Shown here piece after piece: positions 33,381-38,777 of a stretch of 38,777 bases of DNA. Position 1 is the first letter of the stretch. Each line of letters starts with the position of its first letter. The notes below the pieces were generated by a model, which saw only the letters and a program-made list of their open reading frames with translations, searched no databases and was not told where the DNA came from. The stretch lies in NCBI GenBank assembly GCA_021791055.1, contig JAJYXI010000031.1, positions 1 to 38,777 of the forward strand, given 5' to 3'. A program made the position numbers and the translations under genes. The stretch is from Nitrospirota bacterium. Lineage in GTDB: Bacteria > Nitrospirota > Thermodesulfovibrionia > Thermodesulfovibrionales > Dissulfurispiraceae.

Positions 33381-34079
33381 ATGCCTTTAAGAAAATGGAT
33401 AGACAGTACAAATAATGCCATAGAGGGGATTCTGCATGCCGCAAAGACCCAGAGGCATCTCAGGTACCATTTCTACTCAGCAGTTGCAGTCCTTGTTTTA
33501 AGCTATATCCTCGGCGTGGAGCGGACTGATTTTCTGATTATCTCCATTGCTGTCATCCTTGTCCTGCTTGCAGAGATGTTTAATACAGCCATCGAATATG
33601 TGGTGGACATGCTTTCACCTGAACACAGCGAAAAGGCAAGGGTTGCAAAGGATGTGGCTGCCGGAGCGGTTTTAATCACTGCATTTGGCGCTGCAGTCCT
33701 TGGATACATAATACTGTTCCCCTATTTCAGCAGGGCGTTTGAGCAGGGTATCGATGTTGCCAAACATTCGAAGGAAGAGATCACGCTTATCGCTGTTATC
33801 CTCGTTTTGATTATTGTGGTGGTGCTCAAGGCATATTCAGGCAAGGGGCATCCCCTGCGTGGAGGCATGCCCAGCGGTCATTCTGCGATAGCATTCTCAG
33901 CATGGGTTGCTGTTACCTATATCACAGAGAGTTTTATTGCCTCCCTCCTCAGTTTTCTGTTGTCCGTTCTCATAGCCCAGAGCAGGATAGCTGTAAAAGC
34001 GCATTCTCCTTTTGAGGTAGTCGCTGGTGCAGTTTTAGGTGCAGGACTCACACTTTTATTGTTCCTGATCTTCTACTGA
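33381..34079 (+). CDS. DgkA-PAP2 fusion: lipid kinase and phosphatase
   Basis: A 232-residue membrane protein. The N-terminal half is a DgkA-family (undecaprenol or diacylglycerol kinase) domain with AEMFNTAIEYVVDML (64-78) and KDVAAGAVL. The C-terminal half is a PAP2 phosphatase with KAYSGKGHPLRGGMPSGHSA (about 149-168) and SRIAVKAHSPFEV (about 197-209). In the last motif Glu takes the place of the common Asp after His. Joined kinase and phosphatase domains for undecaprenyl or other lipid phosphates are known in other bacteria. Six to seven membrane helices. Confidence 0.88.
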   Translation: MPLRKWIDSTNNAIEGILHAAKTQRHLRYHFYSAVAVLVLSYILGVERTDFLIISIAVILVLLAEMFNTAIEYVVDMLSPEHSEKARVAKDVAAGAVLITAFGAAVLGYIILFPYFSRAFEQGIDVAKHSKEEITLIAVILVLIIVVVLKAYSGKGHPLRGGMPSGHSAIAFSAWVAVTYITESFIASLLSFLLSVLIAQSRIAVKAHSPFEVVAGAVLGAGLTLLLFLIFY

Positions 34080-34203
34080 TTAACCGCATGTTTCCTTATC
34101 CCTGAGTTGTTGTATATCAACCCGGAAAAAAGGGAAAACAACTTATCGTCTATATAAAAATCCAGGCCTTTAGATTCTTCAATTTGATCTATCATTGTTA
34201 TTT

Positions 34204-34231
34204 ATGCGAGGCCCGTTTACGAACCTCGCAT
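34204..34231. terminator. Hairpin between convergent genes
   Basis: ATGCGAGG (34204-34211) and CCTCGCAT (34224-34231) form an 8-bp stem with further CGT/ACG pairing inside the loop. It lies 13 nt beyond the end of the minus-strand MCP fragment and about 125 nt after the dgkA-PAP2 stop. T/A-rich flanks make it a possible two-way terminator, though neither side has a long T-run. The rest of 34080-34244 shows nothing recognisable. Confidence 0.45.
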
Positions 34232-34244
34232 TGATAATTTAGAG

Positions 34245-35057
34245 TTAGAACTCTTCAAAACCTCCGTCTGACTTGTCTTTTTCGTTTCCATGCGATATTG
34301 CGCCTGCAGGCTCGTGTGCAGCATGATGCGCTGCATGGAATGCTTTTTTCTCCTCTTTCTGTGTTGTTCTGACCAACTGCTGCTTTACAGGCTTCGCTGC
34401 TGCCTGAAGTTGTGAATGATGGATGACAGCAGGTCTGCTCTTTGTCGTCATTTTCTCGTCAACCTTAAAGAACGCAATCAGGTTCATCATCTCCTTTGCC
34501 TGCGCTGCAAGTTCCTCAGATGCAGATGCAGTCTCCTCTACAATGGATGCGTTCTGCTGTGTTGCCTGGTCTATCTGTGTCATTGCTGTGTTGACCTGGT
34601 TCGTCCCTGTTGCCTGTTCCTGTGCTGCGGCTGCCACTTCATCCATCAGGTCGGCTACCTTCTTTACACTGCCCTCTATTTCCCTCAGTTTTGTGCTGAG
34701 CTCCTGTGCAAGCTGCACTCCCTTGCCTGTCTTCTCACCACTGTCCTCTATGAGCCCTGTTATCTCTTTTGCTGACTGTGAAGCCCTCTGTGCAAGATTC
34801 CTTATCTCCGATGCCACCACTGCAAAGCCTTTGCCGTGCTCCCCTGCCCTCGCTGCCTCAACTGCTGCATTCAGTGCAAGAAGGTTTGTCTGAAATGCTA
34901 TCTCTTCTATTACATTTGATATGTTTGCTATTTTACTGGATGACTTGTTTATATCATCCATCGCCTTTATGGTATCGTCCATAACAGAACTGCCCGATTC
35001 CGCAATGCCCTTTGTGTTCTGGGCGAGTTTGTTAGCCTCCCTTGAGCGCAGGCACAT
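34245..35057 (-). pseudogene. Methyl-accepting chemotaxis protein, C-terminal fragment
   Basis: About 265 residues of an MCP signalling domain, beginning at ...[15 protein letters not shown] without sensor, membrane helices or HAMP. The hairpin tip is intact ([40 protein letters not shown]). The C-terminus ends DGGFEEF, and the GFEEF matches the x-[HFYW]-x-x-[HFYW] pentapeptide that tethers CheR/CheB in other MCPs. The upstream part is replaced by a cheA 5' fragment in another frame. An ATG at 35057 within cheA could start it, but with a poor ribosome site. Rated a fusion remnant. Confidence 0.8.
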
Positions 35058-35730
35058 TATCCGTAAGCCCTTTTATATCCGCAATATGGCCGATATTTTT
35101 CAGGTCGTTTATTATGATTGACGGGTCTATGCCCCTTCTGAGGAGGTCAGGGGAAGGGACAAAGATAATCCTGAAAGTTCTGCTGCTGTCATTGATAGCC
35201 CCTTCGCTTTTGTCATTCTGAGCGTAGCGAAGAATCTCGTCTTGAGATTGCTTCGGAGTTTCCTCACTTCGTTCGGAACCCCTCGCAACAGGGTCCCCAG
35301 AAAGTCGCAGACTTTCTGGGGTGCGAATGACATACCCCCTTTCTTCCTGATTCTTTATTTCTTCCATCCTTTTTATCAAATCCCCGCACCTGCTGAATTC
35401 AAATGGTGTGTTCGCTGCTACTGCCTCGACCATTTCTTTTATCATGTCTGTGGCATCAAGGAGGACAGTGATTAATTCTTTATCAGGATGCAGTTTCTCC
35501 TGCCGCACCAGGTCAAGTATCTCCTCCATGTGATGGGTGAATGCAGATATATCTTTCAATCCCAGACTTCCGCTTGAGCCCTTTATGGTGTGTGCTGCCC
35601 TGAAAATGGTGTTGATCAGTTCTTTGTCGTCAGGGTATTTTTCAAGCCGCAGCAAGCCGTCCTCAAGCTCTGCAAGCCTCTCCATTGCCTCATCTACAAA
35701 AACACCGTATAGTTTTTTATAGTCCACCAT
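35032..35730 (-). pseudogene. cheA: CheA N-terminal fragment (Hpt domain)
   Basis: A 232-residue reading frame with the phosphotransfer domain of CheA: FRAAHTIKGSSGSLGL with H47, then KDISAFTHHMEEILDLVR. A spacer carries a structured repeat read as SERSEETPKQSQDEILRYAQND, and the next conserved piece is FRIIFVPSPDLLRRGIDPSIIINDLKNIGHI. After DNVPAL the homology stops and the frame ends within MCP sequence. Dimerisation, kinase and CheW-like domains are all absent, so it cannot signal as a kinase. ATG GTG start overlaps the upstream small ORF. Confidence 0.82.
35211..35332 (-). repeat. Structured MITE-like repeat inside the CheA fragment
   Basis: About 122 bp bounded by TGTCATTC (35211-35218) and GAATGACA (35325-35332), exact inverse ends. 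Inside is a perfect 12-bp stem (CCCCAGAAAGTC / GACTTTCTGGGG, 35295-35321) and smaller hairpins (AATCTC/GAGATT). Read in frame it gives the familiar SERSEE..PKQSQDEILRYAQND peptide, seen as an interspersed repeat in many bacterial proteomes. Confidence 0.75.
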
Positions 35731-35845
35731 CTCTGAGTATCTCCATGTTTTTCATCCAGTTCTCACATTCGGAAAAATCAAAGCTCAATCCTGAAACCGC
35801 GGATTTAACCATCAGGTGACTCTGAAACGTTTCTGAACCAACCAT
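35717..35845 (-). CDS. Small ORF in the chemosensory operon, unknown
   Basis: A 42-residue frame (MVGSETFQSHLMVKSAVSGL..., ending NWMKNMEILRDGGL) with GGAGG 8 nt before the ATG at 35845; an in-frame ATG at 35863 would add six residues. Its end overlaps the cheA start by 14 bp, as expected of a coupled gene. I do not recognise it. It may be a deletion remnant like its neighbours: the operon shows two other internal losses. No hydrophobic segment. Confidence 0.4.
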   Translation of the reverse strand: MVGSETFQSHLMVKSAVSGLSFDFSECENWMKNMEILRDGGL

Positions 35846-35870
35846 ATCATTGGCCTCCGTCATGAGATAT

Positions 35871-35968
35871 TTACCTTGCAAATTTTTTAACAACATCTAT
35901 CAATTGCTCCGGCGTGAAAGGTTTCACAATCCAGCCTAATCATCAACTATCAATATTGTTTTTGGCAT
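35871..35968 (-). pseudogene. CheY with its middle deleted
   Basis: The start reads MPKTILIVDD from ATG 35968, with GGAGG 8 nt upstream inside the end of the previous gene. The sequence then jumps to the end of a receiver domain in another frame: GWIVKPFTPEQLIDVVKKF followed by AR and stop (35873-35871). Roughly 90 codons, including the phospho-acceptor region, are missing and the join creates an immediate stop. Both ends are clearly from receiver domains, so this is a deletion derivative. Confidence 0.75.
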
Positions 35969-36359
35969 GTTTGATACCTCCACTTTTCAAAACTCTGTCT
36001 ATATTTTTTCTCAACATCTCAAGGGTGAAGGGCTTGACTATGTATCCGTTAATCCCTGCCTGGATGGCTTCCAGTACCTTTTTGCTCTCCGCCTCTGCCG
36101 TTATCATGATGAACGGCAATGACTGCAGTTTGTCGTTCTCCCTTATTTTTTTTAGGAGTTCCATGCCGCTCATATTAGGTATATCCCGGCCTGCAATAAC
36201 GAGTCCATAATCTCCGCTTTTAAGTTTTTCCATCGCCTGCAGCCCGTCTCCTGCTTCGTCTGCATCATTGAACCCCATATCTTTCAGGAGGTTTCTGACG
36301 ATATTCCTTATCGACGGCAAGTTGTCAACTACAAGAACTTTTATTTCCATGGTATTCAT
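35943..36359 (-). CDS. CheY-like receiver lacking the phospho-acceptor Asp
   Basis: A 138-residue single-domain receiver. The fold, the switch region (FIMITAEAE) and the conserved Lys (GYIVKPF, K109) are present. The phospho-acceptor strand, however, reads LVIAGRDIPNMSG where CheY has LVISDWNMPxMxG, putting Gly57 at the Asp position. The N-terminal acidic pair is DN rather than DD. It therefore probably does not accept phosphate in the normal way. Start ATG 36359 follows GAGGAGA and overlaps the upstream small ORF by ATGA; the start of the next cheY lies within its end. Confidence 0.82.
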   Translation of the reverse strand: MNTMEIKVLVVDNLPSIRNIVRNLLKDMGFNDADEAGDGLQAMEKLKSGDYGLVIAGRDIPNMSGMELLKKIRENDKLQSLPFIMITAEAESKKVLEAIQAGINGYIVKPFTLEMLRKNIDRVLKSGGIKHAKNNIDS

Positions 36360-36457
36360 TCTCCTCTGCTATTGAAGGATAGGTACATCTCCGGGCCGTG
36401 GAATTGCCGGAAAATCTCCTGAATTAGTTTTGCTGCTCCGGAATTGACGGCCATCAT
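36356..36457 (-). CDS. Small ORF between STAS and cheY genes, unknown
   Basis: A 33-residue frame (MMAVNSGAAKLIQEIFRQFH..., ending MYLSFNSRGE) joined to STAS upstream and to cheY downstream by ATGA-type overlaps at both ends. That spacing suggests a real cistron or the ends of a larger gene whose middle was lost in frame. No family recognised. Confidence 0.4.
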   Translation of the reverse strand: MMAVNSGAAKLIQEIFRQFHGPEMYLSFNSRGE

Positions 36458-36711
36458 AATTCAATCCCGATGGATGACAGGTTGCTCGCAACCGTATCAG
36501 GTATCCTGAAAGTAACCCTGCGCCCTATGTTCTCGCACTCTTTTTTTGCAGCTACCAGTATTTGTATGGCTGCAGCGTCAATAATTTTTACATCGGTGAG
36601 CTCAATAACCACCTCTTCATTGTTTTTGATGACCTCTTTAAGGTTGTAAATAAAATTCGATACAAGGTTTACTGTAAAATCATCCTTAAATGTTACTATC
36701 CCTGCCATCAT
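36454..36711 (-). CDS. STAS-domain protein (MlaB/anti-sigma antagonist type)
   Basis: An 85-residue stand-alone STAS domain. The core VVIELTDVKIIDAAAIQILVAAKKECENIG matches STAS proteins found in chemotaxis operons, but the residue usually phosphorylated (Ser/Thr after the Asp) is Ala. AGGAGGTG precedes the ATG ATG start. It is the first gene after the sigma-54 promoter and probably heads the operon. Confidence 0.8.
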   Translation of the reverse strand: MMAGIVTFKDDFTVNLVSNFIYNLKEVIKNNEEVVIELTDVKIIDAAAIQILVAAKKECENIGRRVTFRIPDTVASNLSSIGIEL

Positions 36712-36771
36712 ACACCTCCTGTTTGCAATAGAGAATTTTGTTATTGAGAATTATTGTCGCCCTTTGTTACA

Positions 36772-36784
36772 GCAGTATTACTGC
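36772..36784. promoter_or_regulatory. Small dyad in the operon leader
   Basis: GCAGTA-T-TACTGC, an inverted repeat about 50 nt downstream of the predicted transcript start and 60 nt before STAS. A second hairpin (TTATCC/GGATAA, 36816-36832) overlaps the predicted start. Both could be RNA hairpins or operators; no further support. Confidence 0.3.
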
Positions 36785-36841
36785 AAAGTGAAACTCCCGT
36801 TAAAATAGATAATTTTTATCCTGAATGGATAATCACTTATG

Positions 36842-36857
36842 TGCAAAGAGGATGCCA
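36842..36857 (-). promoter_or_regulatory. Sigma-54 promoter of the chemosensory operon
   Basis: The minus strand reads TGGCATCCTCTTTGCA, with TGGCA and TTGCA matching the -24/-12 consensus and the GG-to-GC spacing exact. Predicted start is about 36831, leaving a leader of about 120 nt before STAS. The gene directly upstream encodes a sigma-54 activator. No competing strong sigma-70 promoter is seen in 36712-37081. Confidence 0.75.
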
Positions 36858-36913
36858 TGTTGATAACTTGTTGAATATTTGTGAAAACTGCAAAAGGATG
36901 GATAAAAAATGGT

Positions 36914-36930
36914 TGTAACAGTTTTTTACA
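36914..36930. promoter_or_regulatory. Dyad TGTAA-N7-TTACA, copy 1
   Basis: A 17-bp dyad (extendable to TTGTAA-N7-TTACAA, 36913-36931) centred about 91 bp upstream of the predicted sigma-54 start. The same arms and spacing recur at 37070-37086, so both are candidate enhancer sites of the adjacent activator. Confidence 0.5.
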
Positions 36931-37069
36931 AATTCGATATGAATTTAAATTGGGAAACGGCCTAAGAAGAGTTTAGAGGTTATTGTTTTTCTAAACATAG
37001 GATTGATTGGGGATTGAGTGGCTAAACTCTAAGATTTAGAATTAAGCAAATTACAAAATTAAACCATAC

Positions 37070-37086
37070 TGTAAAAAATTGTTACA
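37070..37086. promoter_or_regulatory. Dyad TGTAA-N7-TTACA, copy 2
   Basis: Same arms and 7-bp spacer as copy 1, centred about 247 bp upstream of the predicted start and overlapping the stop codon of the activator gene. The centres are 156 bp apart, close to 15 helical turns. Confidence 0.45.
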
Positions 37087-38485
37087 ACCCTACGCCTTTT
37101 TGAGCATTGTCCTCTTTAAGCCTTCTATTGAGCGTTTGTCTGGTAATGCCGAGTATTGATGCAGCAATGCCTTGATTGCCGCCTGCAAGCCTTAATGCTT
37201 CTGACATATGAAAATCCTCCATTTCTTTTGCAGTAGGAAAATGTCCGAAGATTGCATTCAATGGAACCGGTTCATCTCCGAAAAGTTTCAGACTTGTCTG
37301 TTGAGAAGGAATTTCATGTTTGATGACCTCTTTAAAGCTCTCCATTGACAGTATTCCTGATCTATGTCTGGCAACTGCGTCATAGATCATTGCCTGAAAT
37401 TCACGGACATTTCCATGGAAGTCATATATCGATAGGAGGTTTATCAGTTCAGGCGGCGGTGTGGGCTTTTTCTTTCCCATGGACTTTGCTGCTTCCCCAA
37501 GGAAATAATCCAGTAAAAGAGGAATATCCTCCTTTCTTTCTCTTAAGGGCGGTATATGAATGTGATGAGTCTTAAGCCTGTAGTACAAATCTTTTCTGAA
37601 GTCATCTGCCTTGCGAATATCTTTATTTGTAGCCACAATAATGCGGGCATCCGTATGTTTTGGGACATCAGAGCCGAGGGAATAATAGATATGTTCCTGC
37701 AACAGGCGAAGGAGTTTGACCTGAGATGAACCGCTTAAGTCGCCTATCTCGTCAAGAAACAGAGTGCCGCCTGATGCCTGTGCGATCAGTCCTTCTCTAT
37801 TGCCCATTGCACCTGTGAATGCGCCTTTTTTATGTCCAAACAGTGTATCTGAAAACATGGTATCATCAAGCCCTGCTATATTTACAGCGATAAACCGGCC
37901 TTTTCGTTGGCTTAGCTTGTGTATAACCTCTGCTATTAGTTCTTTGCCGACCCCGGTTTCCCCTGTTATGAGGACGGGCTGATTCGAAGGTGCGATTGCT
38001 TCCACATACTGGAAGATTTTAAGCATCTTTTTGTTTTTTGTGACAACCACTGAGAAGGCATCCACATGTTTTAATTCATCGGAAAAAATAAGATTCCTTA
38101 CCGAGGATATCTCATCGCGCAGACTGCGGAACTCCAGAGCCCTTTTGAGGCATGAAAGAAAACGGTTCATTTCCACAGGTTTTACAAGATAATCAAAGGC
38201 GCCTATTTTCATACAATCCACAGCTGTTTCGATATAATTAGCAGAGGTCATTATAACAACAGGAATCTCCGGGAAGTCCAATCTAATGCGGGAAAGGATC
38301 TCGATCCCTGCAACATAAGGCATAAAGAGGTCTAATACAACCACGGATATATTTTGTTTTTCCAGAAAAGGTATTACATGTCTGCTGTCGTTAAGTATGT
38401 GTACATCCTTTATTCCCGAGTGGTGCAGGATATCTTTATAGCTCAGCAGTATAGTGGTTTCGTCGTCAACAAGAAGAACTGACAT
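37082..38485 (-). CDS. Sigma-54-dependent response regulator (NtrC family)
   Basis: A 467-residue activator. The receiver has VDDE, D52 (VVVLDLFMP) and K102. The AAA+ domain has Walker A GETGVGKE (175-182), the sigma-54 contact loop GAFTGA (221-226), Walker B TLFLDEIGD (241-249) and LYYRLKTHHIHIPPLRER. The Fis-type HTH is GGNQGIAASILGITRQTLNRRL near the end. It is followed by a sigma-54 promoter and paired dyads, so it probably drives the chemosensory operon. No cognate kinase is visible; the upstream side is cut by an IS. Confidence 0.94.
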   Translation of the reverse strand: MSVLLVDDETTILLSYKDILHHSGIKDVHILNDSRHVIPFLEKQNISVVVLDLFMPYVAGIEILSRIRLDFPEIPVVIMTSANYIETAVDCMKIGAFDYLVKPVEMNRFLSCLKRALEFRSLRDEISSVRNLIFSDELKHVDAFSVVVTKNKKMLKIFQYVEAIAPSNQPVLITGETGVGKELIAEVIHKLSQRKGRFIAVNIAGLDDTMFSDTLFGHKKGAFTGAMGNREGLIAQASGGTLFLDEIGDLSGSSQVKLLRLLQEHIYYSLGSDVPKHTDARIIVATNKDIRKADDFRKDLYYRLKTHHIHIPPLRERKEDIPLLLDYFLGEAAKSMGKKKPTPPPELINLLSIYDFHGNVREFQAMIYDAVARHRSGILSMESFKEVIKHEIPSQQTSLKLFGDEPVPLNAIFGHFPTAKEMEDFHMSEALRLAGGNQGIAASILGITRQTLNRRLKEDNAQKGVGL

Positions 38486-38609
38486 GGAAATATCCTCTCT
38501 CTTTTTTAAATTTGCTTTTCATAAACAGCGAGGGGTAGAAAGAGACAGGATGCATGGAATATAACTTCTTGCTTTATCATGTTTTTTTACATCCTGTGTC
38601 ATTGGTTAA

Positions 38610-38638
38610 ATATTATCAAATGCTATTATTGGTGTCAA
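38610..38638 (-). promoter_or_regulatory. Sigma-70 promoter of the activator gene
   Basis: On the minus strand TTGACA (38638-38633) and TAATAT (38615-38610) are 17 bp apart, giving a start near 38603 and a leader of about 118 nt. The leader has GAGAGGAT as ribosome site. The -35 box lies only about 14 bp from the putative IS end, so the insertion stopped just short of it. Confidence 0.7.
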
Positions 38639-38696
38639 CTTTTTCATCCGAAAGGTAGCGTAAAATTCTCTGTGTAAATTTTGATTAATAAAAAGA

Positions 38697-38747
38697 AGGG
38701 TGTATTCTCCATTGATCGGCAAATCAATTTTAAGGAGGATACACCCT
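38697..38747 (+). promoter_or_regulatory. Hairpin covering the transposase ribosome-binding site
   Basis: AGGGTGTATTCTCC (38697-38710) pairs with GGAGGATACACCCT (38734-38747) as 14 bp with one G-U. ATTGAT (38711-38716) and ATCAAT (38723-38728) add 6 more pairs, leaving a 6-nt loop and a 5-nt bulge. The downstream arm contains the GGAGG ribosome site and ends at the ATG. Confidence 0.75.
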
Positions 38748-38777
38748 ATGAAAGAATTAACAGAAGTAACATTAACA
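38748..38777 (+). CDS. Transposase N-terminus (partial)
   Basis: Ten codons, MKELTEVTLT, before the window ends. GGAGG lies 9 nt upstream of the ATG. Several IS256-family transposases open with a similar 'xxITEVxLTxxEL' segment, but ten residues are too few for a firm family call. Confidence 0.5.
   Translation, partial: MKELTEVTLT

Larger units (their letters stand above)
38652..38777 (+). mobile_element. Right-edge insertion sequence end (IS256-like), truncated
   Basis: The left end seems to start near 38652 with GGTAGCGTAAAATTCTCTGT, resembling IS256-family termini rich in GTAAA/GTGTAAA motifs. It contains a hairpin over the ribosome site and the first 10 codons of a transposase. The other terminus and target duplication are outside the window, so family and exact boundary are tentative. 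Confidence 0.55.

Noticed and set aside
34416-34893. Plus-strand reading frames opposite the MCP fragment, Cys/Ser/Ala-rich
   Set aside because: Composition is what the reverse of an Ala/Glu/Gln coiled coil gives; no promoter or ribosome site.
35211-35332. Active insertion sequence in cheA
   Set aside because: Too short to encode a transposase; better explained as a non-autonomous repeat.
35127-35333. Antisense frame containing FFATLRMTK
   Set aside because: It is the other reading of the 122-bp structured repeat in the CheA fragment, not a gene.
1-38777. tRNA, rRNA or known riboswitch
   Set aside because: No cloverleaf, rRNA-like stretch or recognisable aptamer was seen in the gaps, including upstream of panB, queA and the TonB receptor.

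Overview
The window is a bacterial chromosomal segment of moderate G+C with tightly packed operons and many overlapping start/stop codons. Gene content fits a Gram-negative, respiring or sulfur-cycling lineage, most likely Nitrospirota (Thermodesulfovibrio-like). The grounds are yajC-secD-secF, a TonB receptor, GmhA and the SPOR and SpoIID proteins, a QueH-type queuosine route, PgpH/YbeY/PhoH, and stand-alone Ku/ligase. This taxonomic call is inference from gene content and codon style, not a search. Both window ends lie inside insertion sequences: an ISNCY-type transposase start at 1-49 on the minus strand, and an IS256-like element from about 38652. The window may therefore be a contig broken at repeats.

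Layout. 290-3322: Sec accessory genes yajC-secD-secF. 3333-7977: recJ, panB, a degenerate receiver protein and the bifunctional NAD(P)HX repair enzyme. 8025-10154: a TonB-dependent receptor. 10156-12973: a FabH-like thiolase and a ThDP (acetolactate synthase-like) enzyme, transcribed divergently. 12954-16087: a periplasmic binding protein coupled by ATGA to a hybrid sensor kinase. 16091-22841: pgeF, a CBS protein, tsaE, nadK, a TPR/SH3 lipoprotein-like exported protein, a type-4 uracil-DNA glycosylase, a HIT hydrolase and gmhA. 22864-25219: ruvC, ruvA, ruvB. 25252-28624: queH, spoIID-like, queA, SPOR protein. 28634-31614: phoH, pgpH, ybeY. 31618-33341: an NHEJ pair (ligase and Ku, convergent). 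33381-34079: a DgkA-PAP2 fusion. 34245-38485: a minus-strand chemosensory operon with several internal deletions, preceded by a sigma-54 response regulator gene.

The most striking signal is not a gene. About a dozen loci carry short tandem repeats of 7, 8 or 9 bp, usually as two facing arms that share unit length and unit number and so form large imperfect hairpins. They sit in intergenic gaps (yajC leader, ruvC-ruvA, ruvA-ruvB), across gene starts (tsaE, panB, ligase), and in frame inside conserved enzymes (RecJ, UDG, PgeF, YbeY, probably RuvC). In the SpoIID-like protein the two arms encode parts of the signal peptide. Two further structured repeats of other types are inserted in frame in nnrD and in the CheA fragment. 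They resemble the heptanucleotide STRR sequences known from cyanobacteria, but here they are paired as inverted arms.

The second notable region is the chemosensory operon. A consensus sigma-54 promoter (36842-36857) and two identical 17-bp dyads lie between the sigma-54 activator gene and the operon. The operon itself consists of a STAS protein, a CheY lacking its phospho-acceptor Asp, a CheY with its middle deleted, two tiny coupled ORFs, and a CheA N-terminus joined out of frame to an MCP C-terminus.
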